Source: Brachypterus glaber
Lineage: Eukaryota > Arthropoda > Insecta > Coleoptera > Kateretidae
Assembly: GCA_958510825.1 (NCBI GenBank)
Contig: OY294049.1
Span: 1,426,001 to 1,490,000, forward strand
Direction: 5' to 3'
Length of the DNA: 64,000 nt
Positions 21,514 through 32,183 of the stretch are shown piece after piece. Both the position numbers and the translations under genes were made by a program. The first letter of the stretch is position 1. Every line of letters begins with the position of its first letter. Under the pieces are notes generated by a model, which searched no databases, was not told the DNA's origin, and saw only the letters and a list, made by a program, of their open reading frames with translations.

Positions 21514-21921
21514 TACGGGCTATACGTTAAGCAGGCGACTCACTAGGGAGCATGTTGGGCAACATGCTTTTCAACATGCTTGTCAACAAAACTCACCGTG
21601 CTCACACATCAGGAAACATGTTGGGCAACTTCAGTAAAAGTCCAAATGTAAAAATGTAAAATGTAAAAAAAATAGGAACGCTCTGTCAAAGCAAGAAAAA
21701 GTGGCAATTGCAATAGGCTTGACAATAGCCACAGTAAATTAGAGAAAGAAAAGAAGAGTATGGGTAAAAGAATGGGTTTTCGGTCCTGCCCTAGGAGCCT
21801 GCAACATAGCAGCATGTTGCGAGCCAACACACACACATTTGGCAAGTTGTTGACGACAACTCCGTTCGCCAACATGTTGCGCAACATGTTCCCTAGTGAG
21901 TGGCCTGCTTTACCGCCCGTA
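21514..21921. mobile_element. Family D MITE, copy 1 (CAACATG-rich)
   Basis: TIRs: TACGGGCTATACGTTAAGCA... then GACTCACTAGGGAGCATGTTG, against the complement ending GCCTGCTTTACCGCCCGTA. The TIR interior iterates CAACATG/CATGTTG many times on both sides. The middle (TTGACAATAGCC, GAAAGAAAAGAAGAGTATGGG) recurs in copy 2 at 36890-37407. The 92-codon minus-strand frame is a by-product of the repeats. Confidence 0.85.
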
Positions 21922-21926
21922 TGTTT

Positions 21927-22835
21927 TAAGTAAACTAAGGGCGGATCCAGGAATTGGTCCTGGGTAAAATCCAGAAACTTAACTTTTATATTCTTAAATT
22001 AAGAAATAACGTACGAAAGCCCGCAGGCGAAGATTTTTACAAATTCGATGTTCTAGTTTAATTTTAATTAAACTTAAAATTTTACAAAAATACAAGAAAC
22101 TCTAGCACCGCAGGCAATTTTTTTACGAATTTCACTCTTAAGTTCTACAAAAACGTAAAACAACCCTAGTACCACAGGCGATTTTTTTTTTTAATTGTTA
22201 AATAGTATTATTACTGAAAATTTCAGAAAAATGCAAGAAAGCTCTAGCGCCGCAGACAAACATTTTTTAAATTATACATTCTACCAGTGTCACAGGTAAA
22301 AATTTTTACAAACTTGATGGTCTATTTTAACTTTTAAACAGTTTTATCGTTCTAAATTTTACAAAAATCCAAGAAAGCTCTAGCGCCACAGGCGAAAATT
22401 TTTACTATTTTCACTCTTAAGTTTTACAATCTTAGATAAAAAAAAACTTAAAAAAGCCCTAGTGCAGCAGGCGAACGTTTTTACGAACCTAATGGTCTAT
22501 TTTAATTTTTAAACAGTTTTATTATTCAAAATTTCACAAAAATGCGAGATACCCCTAGTGCCTCAGGTATTTACAATTCCAAATTTCACAAAATTTTTAC
22601 GAATTTAAAGGCCTATGGTCCACTTGAACGGAATATATATGTACCTTAAAAAAAGCTCGTTTTGGCGCCCCTTACTATTTTTTCTGGGAAGGAGGCTTCA
22701 ACCTCCCTGATTATATTATGAAAATTCGTTATAGAAAAAAATATTTTCCTACAAATTTTACAAATATTTTATCCTGGGGGGAGGGGGTAATTACCCCCAT
22801 TACCACCCCGTGGATCCGCCCCTGTAGTAAACTTT
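21927..22835. mobile_element. TIR element filled with degenerate about 100-bp repeats
   Basis: The ends are AAGTAAACTAAGGGCGGATCC (left) and GGATCCGCCCCTGTAGTAAAC (right). Between them at least eight degenerate units carry CTAGYGCCGCAGGCGAAAATT-like cores, at about 22018, 22103, 22170, 22239, 22285, 22382, 22465 and 22556. Longer supra-units include GGTCTATTTTAATTTTTAAAC. Near the right end sits a G-rich palindrome GGGGGTAATTACCCCC (22783-22798). The 76-codon open frame at its right end is not credible as a gene. Confidence 0.75.
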
Positions 22836-23730
22836 CTCCACTAAGGGCCGTTACACCTTTAAGTAAAGTTATCTATTTGGTAGAGAATCTTGGTCACATA
22901 GCAACCACTAATGACAATGGAGTATTCGGCATTTATCCTGTCAATTAAAAAAAATTATTGCGTTTTACTGTACATTTAATTAATAATTCCTAAAAGAGCC
23001 AAAATTCAAATATAATCTTTTAAGATTAATTATAATATAATGGCATATTATGCCATAATATATAGGTGAATCACCTAAGGTGATGTAACATAAATTAAAC
23101 TACAAAATACCCTGTATTATCTTTAATCAAGATAAAACCTCTTGGGTATACCTATTATAGAAAAAAAAATCTGTCCGAAAATCTGTAAAACAATCTTAAT
23201 GACTTCGTGCATAATTTAAAATACAAATTTCAAAAATATATTTTCCCATATGTATTACCAATTCTTAGTTATATTTCATCTTCGTCTGTTAAACGTTGCG
23301 TTTCTCTTCATTTCACGGTGGCTGACGTCATAAATGGCTAAGGCTGATGAAGACATCTTATGCTGGCAGCTTCGTGTGTGGCATTTTCTGTATGATTCAA
23401 CTTGAATATCCCATCCCAGTGGATATATTTCATCTTTTAAAGCTACTTTGAGAGGTTTATGTGCGACAAAGATAGAGTGAAAGAGTATAGTTTTTATAGC
23501 ATGCTTAATTTTAGAATGTATACCAAATAATTACGTATCTAGATCCGGTAACATTTATTTTAAATTAGACTAGATAATTTTTGAATTAAGATAGTCTTTT
23601 CAGTAAGTGGTTTAAAAATCATTATTAATCATTTTTAGTTTTTCTTAGAAAGTATACTTATCCTTTCATATGCATTAGTTTACACCTAAATTAGGTGATA
23701 TAATAGATCCTGGCTTTTTTTTAACTAGCT
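22836..23730. other. No gene; short perfect palindrome
   Basis: ATGGCATATTATGCCAT (23040-23056) is a near-perfect palindrome, followed by GGTGAATCACC and CACCTAAGGTG, also self-complementary. No other structure. Confidence 0.45.
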
Positions 23731-24948
23731 CTATTCTTGACCACTCGCAAAATAATTCGCATACGCTGTTGTGTTAATATGTGATTCGTTTTATAATAGC
23801 ACGGTGCACTATCTTGCCAAACAGAAAAAAAGTTTAAAAATATTTTTTTGGTGAATTAAATCTTAAATGGTTTACTATACATATAGTATTTTTGAGTCAA
23901 AATAAGTTTTAAGATGGGTAAAAAGGGTAAAACTTAAAGTTAAAAATAATTAACCCCTATTTCGTACGCCCCTGAATAAATGTATTGTCCTTGGACAATA
24001 TTTAATGTAATTACGAGCAAAAATTCTGAGCTATTAAATAAAAATCAAATTTTAGGGTGTCCTCTTTAAAAGATTGTGTTTTCGCCCAGAGGTTTTTCAG
24101 AAACCACGTTAAAATATTTTTTTGTTCATATATGTTAATTTAGGAGCAGTTTTAATATAAAAAATTTAAACTTATTGATTTTTTAAAATAAAATTTCAAG
24201 TCTACCTAGAATATTGCTTATTTTTCAACATATAAATGTTTGTAACTTCTTTTTGTTTTATTTCAGCTATCTTATATTTACACATTTTAAGAAATCTGTA
24301 TATTAGAATGTTTTAGTGTATAAATTTTAAATGCGCACTAATGCGTGCGCAATTAATTTCAAATTTTATCATATAAAATATCAAAAATTTGTATTTTTTC
24401 CTACAAAAATGCTCATAACTTTATTTCGGCTAATTTTGGATATCAAATATTTATACACTATTTAGACTACTTCTGTAAGAATATTTCAACATAAAAATGC
24501 GCGTCAGTGCGCGCTCAAATATTACTAAATTGTATTTGCGCTTGTCATTAAAAAAATGGCCTAAGGCTTTAATATAAAAATAAGACTTAAAAGTTAATTT
24601 TACCTTAAATATTATGTTTATTCATTAAAGCTAGTTTGTATGATGATATTACCAAATCTTAGTTAAAAAAACGTAAGTATGTTAAGAAAAAATGCTATTT
24701 TGGTATACACGCATCAGTATATTAAAATTAAATTTTACATCGGTATAGAAAATCGACTGGCGTTTAGACCCTAATTAACTAAAAACAAAACCAAAGCATT
24801 TTTATAACGCAGAATAGTCTAGTTATTGTTTTTTAGACGATTTTAGGTTCTATTTATAAAATTCGTTTTTTCTTTTTTGGACACCAAAACATGGCTTGGG
24901 CGGAATAGTGCGGCGCATGCTAAATATTTTGCGAATAGTCAAGAATAG
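23731..24948. mobile_element. 1.2-kb TIR element, non-coding
   Basis: The termini CTATTCTTGACCACTCGCAA (23731-23750, continuing AATAATTCGCATACGC) match the complement of GCATGCTAAATATTTTGCG.. TCAAGAATAG ending at 24948, with a second matching block GCACTAT..GCC inside. Two direct units with ATGCGCACTAATGCGTGCGC (24331) and ATGCGCGTCAGTGCGCGC (24496) lie 165 bp apart. No transposase frame seen. Confidence 0.7.
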
Positions 24949-25372
24949 ATCACCTGTTTATTAAGAGTTGCTCGATAAGACTAAAGTTAAAAAAATCTAT
25001 TGGTTGGATTTTTTTAATCAACTTTTTTCCTTTTGTTTTTGGTTAAAACACTCGATATATTTAATTAAAATCAAAATTGTTTATGAAAATTATTAACATT
25101 AAAAAAAAATTGTTATTACAAAGAAATTAGTGTAAAATAGTTTTGGAAACTCTAAATGGGTTACCAAAAAAAATATATTAAACGACTTAAAATAAAAACA
25201 TAAACTAAACATAAATCAGATGATTAGTAATTTTGACATTTTATATTTAAGCACTGTTGCCAGTGCTACTTTAAACAAATGGTATTTGAAAAAGAAATAG
25301 ATTGTTAACAGGTTGACTGCCAAAGCTCTGACAGTAAACCTGTTAAATTGTAATAAATATTAACAAAAGTTA
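24949..25372. other. No gene; hairpin 25305-25347
   Basis: TTAACAGGTT (25305-25314) pairs with AAACCTGTTAA (25336-25346). The rest is AT-rich. Confidence 0.45.
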
Positions 25373-25554
25373 GGTATACAGCTTGTTTGAAATTATTCAA
25401 TACGGAGAGAAAAAGGATCAAGGCTGACGTGTTTTTTTTTAATGAAGCACAGCGCATCGGACGGGCCGTCTACCCACTACAGTCACATCAGCCTTGATCA
25501 ATCGTTTTATCTTTGTTTTCTTCGTATTGTATAATCTCAAACAAGCTGTATATA
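25373..25554. mobile_element. Foldback MITE, family F full copy
   Basis: Arms of about 65 bp: TATACAGCTTGTTTGA.. ATTCAATACGGAGAGAAAAA.. GGATCAAGGCTGACGTG, against the complement ending AAACAAGCTGTATA. The loop holds GCGCATCGGACGGGCC. A solo arm occurs at 628-686. Confidence 0.85.
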
Positions 25555-25587
25555 ATATAATAGTTATCCTTTCCTATATTTTAAGTT

Positions 25588-25609
25588 TCCACGTTACGTA
25601 ACGTGGACT
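25588..25609. repeat. Perfect 20-bp palindrome
   Basis: TCCACGTTACGTAACGTGGA is an exact palindrome, not part of a larger repeat that could be seen. Confidence 0.8.
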
Positions 25610-25834
25610 TTTTTTTTTATTAAATATTTCGCGTCTTAACCTAAAACAAAAGAAAAAGAGTCGATTTAAAAAAATCTAACAGCTAGATGTTTTAAAATTT
25701 GGTCGTAAATTAACGAGTAGACTCTATAAAAACATATTTTGAAGAAAACAAAGCCTATTTTTTAATAAAGCTGTTTAAAAAAAAGCGGGGTCAATAGGTT
25801 TGTTTCATTAAGTCCAAATGCATACCTATTAATA

Positions 25835-25958
25835 ATCAAGTAAATTGCCTTCGACCCCCCCATCTACATATTTTTTTCGCGATAACTTGTAACAATATAT
25901 TGTTAAAAGTTATCGCGAAGAAAAATTATGGGGGGGGGGTCGAAGGCAATTTACTCGA
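25835..25958. mobile_element. Foldback with poly-C/poly-G arms
   Basis: Arms AGTAAATTGCCTTCGACCCC and GGGGTCGAAGGCAATTTACT, then a CTACATA/poly-T spacer and an inner stem TTCGCGATAACTT / AAGTTATCGCGAA. The C7 and G10 runs pair. Confidence 0.85.
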
Positions 25959-26769
25959 CTCAAATTAACTGCGTGTTCTTAAAAAAATGTTATGGATGAT
26001 TTAGTTAATATATCATCAATAATGATTATAATTATTTCTTAATTGATAGGTATACCTGCTTTTAAGATTTCTTTAAATTAATTATTATTTCATCAAAATG
26101 AAAACACATGTCAGAAAAATCAACCAGACTATCTGAAAACCATGTCAATATCATTTATCATACATGTCCTTATAAATTAAAAAAATTATGTGCACTTTTT
26201 GAAATATGATATTTTTTAGGTGAGAAAAGACAAAAAATATCATGTTATCTATAGCCCAAAATATAAAACTAATTTTTTTTTTACCTGTGATTAAATAAGT
26301 CATTCGAATGAACAGGGAATATATTAATTATTTTTTATTTATTTTTGGGTTTCTTTAAGGCTTACCCACAGGCATATTAACATATTGACATAATTTGCAT
26401 ACGGCATATGACAAAAGACTATCCAATACATAAGCGCATAATACTGGTTAATAGACGATAGAAGAAGAAGAAGAGGACGAATAATGCAAATAATGCCATT
26501 ATTTATTATGCTTTATGTTTTGTATACCCCTAATCAATTAATATGTTTAGCGATAAGCACATCTTATAAATTAAGAAACAAATATTTTAAAACAATACTT
26601 TAAAAATTTAAGTTTATTGAATATTTTTCATAAAAAATATATAAAATAATAAATTATTAAGAGATAATTTCAATAATAACAGAGGTTAAACTTAAAAAAA
26701 CTAAAAAATCAATTTAATAATTCTTAATAATATTTGAAGCAAGTTTATTTTGTTCATTTCGTAGCTTAA
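25959..26769. other. No recognised feature
   Basis: AT-rich; a GAAGAAGAAGAAGAGG purine tract near 26461 only. Confidence 0.5.
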
Positions 26770-26867
26770 TAACTGATTTAAGGCAGAAAGACCTCGGTCG
26801 TTAGCCTGTTTCCAATAAATATTATTATTATTATTATTGTTATTATTATTATTATTAACTGATTTAA
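26770..26867 (+). mobile_element. Very short LINE/SINE 3' end with 12-bp target duplication
   Basis: TAACTGATTTAA at 26770-26781 is exactly repeated at 26856-26867. Between the copies lie about 34 bp of GC-containing sequence (GGCAGAAAGACCTCGGTCGT...) ending CCAATAAAT and then an (ATT)n tail. Target duplication, polyadenylation-like AATAAA and a simple-repeat tail are the hallmarks of target-primed reverse transcription. This is therefore an extreme 5' truncation. Confidence 0.8.
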
Positions 26868-26921
26868 ATGTATTTTGGATACATAGTAAAATAGACTAAT
26901 TAACTAAAATGAAAATATTGA

Positions 26922-27046
26922 AGACCAAAACTGGCTCCTCAGGGATATGTTTTGGGACCCATAATAATTTTGAAATTTACGGATGACTTATAACTATATT
27001 GCCCTTGTCTAAATTGACAATAAAGATATTACATTCTATGCAAAGG
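26922..27046 (+). pseudogene. Non-LTR reverse transcriptase relic, cut by a MITE
   Basis: From 26934 the plus frame reads APQGYVLGPIIILKFTDDL, the GVPQGSVLGPLLFLIF-NDL block. After a frameshift, DITFYA (about 27027-27041) corresponds to the residues just before the catalytic DD. The next bases are the TA and tip of the MITE at 27049. The fragment has stops and is dead. Confidence 0.75.
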
Positions 27047-27048
27047 TA

Positions 27049-27236
27049 CGCAGAAAAAAATATTGACTTAAATCAAGAATGTATTATTTAGATATAACGA
27101 AGAGAATATATTCCAAAGCGAAACTCTGCTTTAAATATGAAAGAATAAGAATAGGGTATGCTTGAAAGGAGAATATATTTTTTTCGTTATATAAAAATCA
27201 CCATATTCTTGATCTAAGACAATATTTTTCTGTGTG
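27049..27236. mobile_element. Tc1/mariner-type MITE (TA flanks)
   Basis: TA (27047-27048, 27237-27238) flanks termini CGCAGAAAAAAATATTGACT and the complement ending ATATTTTTCTGTGTG, TIR about 32 bp including ATCAAGAAT. Inserted into the LINE relic to its left. Confidence 0.8.
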
Positions 27237-27685
27237 TATAAATATGATAAATACGATATAATTTAAAACGATTAACTAGATCTAAAACTAAAACGGTAGT
27301 CTTTTTTATCTTTTAAAAAGGAAGAGTAGGCACTGACCGTTGTAGATTATAAGTTGTCTGTCTGATTAAGAATGACAAAAGGTATTTTTATCTGATGTTT
27401 ACTCACCTGTAACTCAATATTTTTCAAGAATAAATACCTAAAAAATTAGGTGTGTCTTTTGAAATTTTATTTGACAGTTACTAATGTTTTACATTATACA
27501 CTGATTTTGCTAATTTCGAAATACAAGTTTTTATTGAGACAAAACGATTATATTTTTTAAATACTTAAAACCAGCAGATAAAAAATCAAGTTAGAAATCT
27601 AGTGAAGGAATACAAGAATTCATTTGGGATATATATATTCAATAGGGACCCTATATACAGGGTATATCAGAACTCACGTTAAAAA
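27237..27685. other. No recognised feature
   Basis: May hold decayed LINE sequence downstream of the relic at 26922, but no frame is recognisable. Confidence 0.4.
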
Positions 27686-27799
27686 CATTACATGTCATTT
27701 TGGAGTGTTACGCCCATGTTAATGGTATAGGAAAATAGCGTTACAGGGGGGGGGTTCAAAATGATCAAAATTTACGTTACGTAATACTTGAACGTTCCC
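27686..27799 (-). mobile_element. Family W MITE end (fragment)
   Basis: The reverse complement of this stretch starts GGGAACGTTCAAGTATTACG and matches 32184-32301 through a G-run (27744-27752) and the block AACATGGGCGTAACACTCC. Only one terminus is present. Confidence 0.8.
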
Positions 27800-27854
27800 T
27801 TTAGTTAATTAATAATTGAAATTTGGCGAAGGCGTAAGTGAAGCGGACACTCCC

Positions 27855-27977
27855 TATAAAAACTGGTTCGAAAGTCAGTAAAAGCCGATGGTTCCCTCTA
27901 CTACTAGCCCACACAAGTCCTGGACTTAGGGGGTGCTTAATTAAGTAGAATAGTACGAGGTTAAACAAACATGGAAC
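27855..27977 (+). repeat. Family E repeat, copy 1
   Basis: About 118 bp (GGTTCGAAAGTC... CCCACACAAGTCCTGGACTT... TTAATTAAGTAGAATAGT) recur at 37130-37250 with high identity. GGTTCGAAAGTC resembles a polymerase III B box, but no A box was found at the right distance in both copies. Confidence 0.75.
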
Positions 27978-29349
27978 ACGGAATTATATCAGTTAGAAAA
28001 ATCCAAAACAATTAAAAAAAAATCTCTTTTTGCCCATAATTGATTCTTTCTGTTGTTTTGGCTTTGACAAAACTAATAAAATTATTACTTTTTAAAAAGG
28101 AAGCCACTAATATTAGTATAGTTTATAATCTTATACCAAATGAACTGAAATTGCCGGTTTCACATTAAAGGTAATATAGGGTTTTAAAACTCTTTTAGGC
28201 AATTTTACGTTACGCATTTAAATACATCGTTGAAAAACATTTAAATTCAGTTATATGCAGTCTGGTAGAAAAGTTCGTAAAATGTAATTTTGAGCATTGG
28301 CTAACAAACTAACTTGTATTTCGGGATTACTTAATAAAATACGGTTAGCTTTACTACAACAGTGTTTCGTAGTGCTACGAAATCTGCCAAACCAAAGCAA
28401 AAGGGACCAAAAACCGTATTACAGGACTATCAATTACCAGTATTTTAAAATTTAGATTTCACTAAGAGAATTTGAAGAGAAATTTTGATAATTTCTATAT
28501 AGTTAATTTTATGTTAATATACTTTTAAATATATCAAAGATGTGCATTTTAGAATTTAAATTATCGTTTCCATAGGTACTATTCCTTACTTTCAACCCAA
28601 TAACACAGCAGCTTTTTTGGTTTCCAGTGCAAAAAACTTTAATGCATACTATTATAGTGATTTCATATTGTAAAAAAAGTGATAGTCCCCAAGATTATGG
28701 CACGCGCAAGAAACCTTTGCATTTACATTTTTTTTCGGCTTATCGCCTGGACTATGAATAACTTTCTAATGAAATGAGCTGTGTGTGGCATGTAGGGATA
28801 TAAAAGTTTAAAAACACGTTACAAATTAAATTGTAATTAAATCTAAGATAACCAGGTTCGATTTTTATTGATACCGGCAATAAAATTGAAACCGTTGATA
28901 TACATTGAAATCTAAATTAACACTTTTCACCATTAAATTGTGTTTGCGTACAGTAGGCTATGAAAAACACCTGCCAAAGCCAATTAACTCGATCTTTTGT
29001 TAAATTGCTCAACTTGAATGTAATACCAACATAACTTCGCAAAAACCATACCAACAATACAAAATTATCTTTGATTACTATGGGCTCGTTCTAACCCAAC
29101 ATTATTAATATTTTTGAAAATGTCTATCAGTGTGTGATATGGAATCTTGAAAAAAGCCCATAACTACATTGTCTTCGTAAATATTAAAAATAAACCCACA
29201 AAGATAAAAATAGATTTAGAAGAATGCTAGAAATAAAACAAGTGAGGCACCACTTATTTGCAGTGTCTGAAGAAAACTGTAAATAGTATTGTTATGACTG
29301 CGTGCATTTCCAAGATCACAGGGTCAGCAGCTGAAACAGAAATTTGATA
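27978..29349. other. No recognised feature
   Basis: AT-rich. TTTCGTAGTGCTACGAAA (28364-28381) is a short perfect hairpin. No coding signal. Confidence 0.5.
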
Positions 29350-29771
29350 ACGTGTTATGAAACGAGTGCTTTATACAATTTTTTTCTATTTTGCTCTAAA
29401 ATTTAAAAAACTTACATTAAAATTAATGACTGATTTAGGGATTTTTGTTTTGGTTTGGCATTACAGTTTACACTATGTTTAAAATTCTAAGAACAAATGA
29501 TATTTTGATATATTTTATAGTCATCTCTTCTTTTTTCACTGCAATTAACCAGTCCACAATTTTAACACGGTAAAAAATAACCCAAACACAAAATTTTGTA
29601 AAAAATTAAACTTAAAATCGACATTGACATTTGCACGCAAAACGTCAAGAGATAGGCTTTTGTATGTTGCCAACCCAACAGAAAAAAAAAGTAGAGACCT
29701 CTTATGGGCCTATAAGAACACGCAAAATGCGTGTGATTATGAGCTTATCAGAGTCGCAAAATAGAAAAAAG
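29350..29771 (+). mobile_element. Family A repeat, copy 2 (cruciform truncated)
   Basis: Same orientation as copy 1. Starts at the inner cruciform arm CGTGTTATGAAACGAGTG, body bounded by TTTTTTCTATTTTGC and GCAAAATAGAAAAAA. About 85-90 percent identical to copy 1 by eye. The outer cruciform arm is missing. Confidence 0.85.
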
Positions 29772-30069
29772 ATTTTAAGGTATATTTTTCAAAAGAATTG
29801 TATACTTCCCATTTAAATGGGTAGCTACGCCGCCCCATTAGCATCAACAAGAATAAACAGGCGCAAAAACTGACCTAAACCAAAGAGTTAGGTTATGTTA
29901 CGTCGGGGTATAAAGCCAGTTTACATAGAACAGGCTATTTGTAGGTTTTTAAAGCTTTTAAGGTATATTTTTCATCAGAATTATATTCTGAGCTGAGCTG
30001 AGCCCACCGATTAGTAGATAAACACCAAAAAAGTGAAAAACTGACCTAAACCAAAGAGAGGATATCTTA
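29772..30069 (+). repeat. 184-bp tandem duplication (diverged), second unit interrupted
   Basis: TTTTAAGGTATATTTTTCA at about 29773 recurs at about 29957, and CTGACCTAAACCAAAGAG at about 29870 recurs at 30041. Unit 1 continues into ATGTTACGTCGG. Unit 2 continues into ATCTTA, where the MITE at 30070 is inserted, and resumes with TTACGTCCG at 30812. Unit 1 therefore gives an empty-site reference. Confidence 0.8.
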
Positions 30070-30811
30070 GGGGCTGTCCATATATTACGTAACGCGCCTA
30101 GGGGGGGAGGGGGTCAGAGAAATTGTTACAGTTTGTGACAGGGGGGAGGGGGGGGGGGTTCAACGTAAACGTTACGTAACGGAATTTAATAAATTTAATG
30201 TTTATTTCCTAAGCTTGGCAGATGTATTTTTATTTCAACATAAATTACTATTTAGTGGCCCATAATTCCCCTTTTCACACAAAAATTGACGAAACTATGC
30301 ATATTTAAATAATATTGTAATCAGTAAAAAAACTGTTGACATTGATATTAAAAAAAAATCTTACGGCCCTGTTCTTGCGTGATCTTGCCGATGAATCATC
30401 GGTGATGATACATTTTCGAGCGGAATGTGTACTCACAGAACACCAATGTTTGTACTAATTTGTACTAATTTGTATATGTGTTATATGTGACACTCAGTGT
30501 AAAAATAGGTACCTGTGTGATATTGATTATTGAATATTTTTTTTAAGTTTGAGTGATTTTTTCGTTTAAGTACATTAAGTGCTATATGTATTATTATAAT
30601 AAATATGTATCATTTTTACACCGTCTTTTTACCGTCTTGCATTATGCGGATTTCTGTATCAGGATATGTTAAAAAAAATATACAAATTTTTATATTGTTA
30701 CGCGTTACACAGGGGGAAGGGGGGTTGTTGGTAAATGTGACAGTTTGTTACACAGGGGGGGAGGGGGTCAGTTTTTTTAAAAATTGCGTTACGTAATATA
30801 TGGACAGCCCC
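30070..30811. mobile_element. PIF/Harbinger-type MITE (TTA target duplication), G-rich subterminals
   Basis: TTA (30067-30069 and 30812-30814) flanks perfect 26-bp TIRs beginning GGGGCTGTCCATATATTACG and continuing TAACGC. Subterminal G-runs (30101-30162) face C-run complements at the right (G-runs at 30710-30768 on the plus strand, with CAGTTTGT(G/T)ACA repeated). GTTACGTAAC motifs recur at both ends and near 30172. TWA duplications are typical of Harbinger insertions. 742 bp. The 60-codon frames inside are not coding. Confidence 0.85.
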
Positions 30812-31052
30812 TTACGTCCGACGTTTAAATCTATAGCCATTTTAAATCTATAGTTAGTTCGTATTAAATATTTTATTGTAAAAATTACAGAACATAAACG
30901 AGTATTTACCAAATAGATGAAATGTCCTTCAAAAATCACTTCTAATTAAAAACAAAACCACATAAGGAATTCGATGCGCGTAGAAAAAAAAAACAAAGAA
31001 AGAATGAAGTCGAAGAACTATCAAAAAAGCAGGCAGCAGCAGCAATCATTAA

Positions 31053-31271
31053 AGCTTATGTTTTAACAAAAAGGGCCCATTAGGCCGGCTTTTATCTAAT
31101 ATTTGTCCACGACAGTGTCTACGATATTGTACTAAGCTACTCACGGGTGGAATGAGGACGGAACACCCTTTTCGAAGCAAGTGCGAGGAAGACAGAATGG
31201 GCCACACAGCTTGCCCACCAATTAAGGATGTAAAGCACATTAATTTGCCGGTGGACCTCCTATATGTGTAA
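31053..31271 (+). CDS. Candidate host exon, cysteine-rich, unknown
   Basis: A plus-strand frame open from the stop at 31050 to TAA at 31269-31271, 72 codons. It is markedly GC-richer than its surroundings, with varied residues: ...GRLLSNICPRQCLRYCTKL, then TGGMRTEHPFRSKCEEDRMG and HTACPPIKDVKHINLPVDLL. Six cysteines occur in the last 55 residues. No ATG lies at a good start, so a spliced last exon is the likeliest form; AG dinucleotides at 31030-31073 could be acceptors. The minus strand is also open here (31049-31294) but reads less like protein. No family is recognised, and it could also be a relic of an unrecognised transposon. Confidence 0.3.
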   Translation, partial: SLCFNKKGPLGRLLSNICPRQCLRYCTKLLTGGMRTEHPFRSKCEEDRMGHTACPPIKDVKHINLPVDLLYV

Positions 31272-31518
31272 ACTACTTCTATTCTTATCCTCACAATACC
31301 GTATAGCTGTCCTTTTCTCGTACGGGATTCTCCTAAAGTCAGACAAAGATGGAAAATTGCGATTGTAGGGTTTTTATTCTTGGAGACAGTTAAGATACGG
31401 GAAGAGTTGTATTTTGGATATTTGTTGTTTTTTTTTTGCAGTTTAACTTAGTAAGGTCGGTTTAATTTGGCAAATTTAAATATAGAAATCAGATGGAGAT
31501 AGATTAGGTGAATTTACT

Positions 31519-31704
31519 TTAGTTAATTAAAGAATTTCTTCTTCCGAAGAGGGCTTTGGAAAAATAACAAACCATTACTGCATTGATAGCTAAAACTAAT
31601 GACATGATTAAAGAAATGTGCATATGCGTGCCTTTTCCGTACGTATATCCTGCTCGTAGAAAAAGTATTGTTCCTAACACTTGCGTAAAGAGGCTTTTCC
31701 GCAC
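31519..31704 (-). CDS. Candidate terminal exon of a membrane protein, unknown
   Basis: Minus-strand frame of 61 codons ending in TAA (31521-31519), after an AG-ended TTTTCTTAACAAG acceptor-like run. The product reads RKSLFTQVLGTILFLRAGYT, then YGKGTHMHISLIMSLVLAIN and AVMVCYFSKALFGRR. That is two hydrophobic segments separated by a short loop and a basic tail, as in the C-terminus of a small membrane protein. A vague likeness to the GT...R.Y..GK...LI..SL pattern of TMEM14-type proteins was noted but is not proof. Upstream exons were not found. Confidence 0.35.
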   Translation of the reverse strand: MRKSLFTQVLGTILFLRAGYTYGKGTHMHISLIMSLVLAINAVMVCYFSKALFGRRNSLIN

Positions 31705-31981
31705 TTGTTAAGAAAATATCTATTTCATTTGGTTAAAATTTCACCACGTTAATCCTGAATATACATTAAGTTTTAGGGATAACGCAAACTAAAAGTTAAT
31801 GATGTTAGTAGGATATCTCCACCACCAAAGCAAAACTTGATTTGATGGACTTTATTCCTTAATTACCTTAGTCAACTTTTTCATTGTATACTGTTTTACT
31901 TTTCTATAAATTTTGATCAGAGATTTTAAATCCGTTCATAGAAATAGTCTATTGATTTCCATCTCGGAGAAATAGTAGTTT

Positions 31982-32099
31982 TCGTAACGAGTAAGCGACT
32001 TTAGTCCTTAGTGCACGAGAAGAAAGTTTTTTTGACGACGCGAAGCGAAGTCAAAAAATCATTTGAGTGCACTAAGGACTTGTCGCAAACGAGTTGCTA
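31982..32099. mobile_element. Foldback MITE with CG-rich tip
   Basis: Arms GACTTTAGTCCTTAGTGCAC and GTGCACTAAGGACTTGTCGC, with outer CGTAACGAG / AACGAGTTGC; tip GACGACGCGAAGCGAAGTC (32034-32052). Confidence 0.85.
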
Positions 32100-32183
32100 A
32101 CAACATTTTTCGTTTAAACTCTTTAAAAATGTATATTTTAAATAATTAGCTATGTTCAATTTTGACATTTAAAAATTTTATAA

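Noticed and set aside
31049..31294. 81-codon minus-strand frame
   Set aside because: Overlaps the plus-strand frame 31053-31271, which has the better residue make-up; kept only as a possible alternative.
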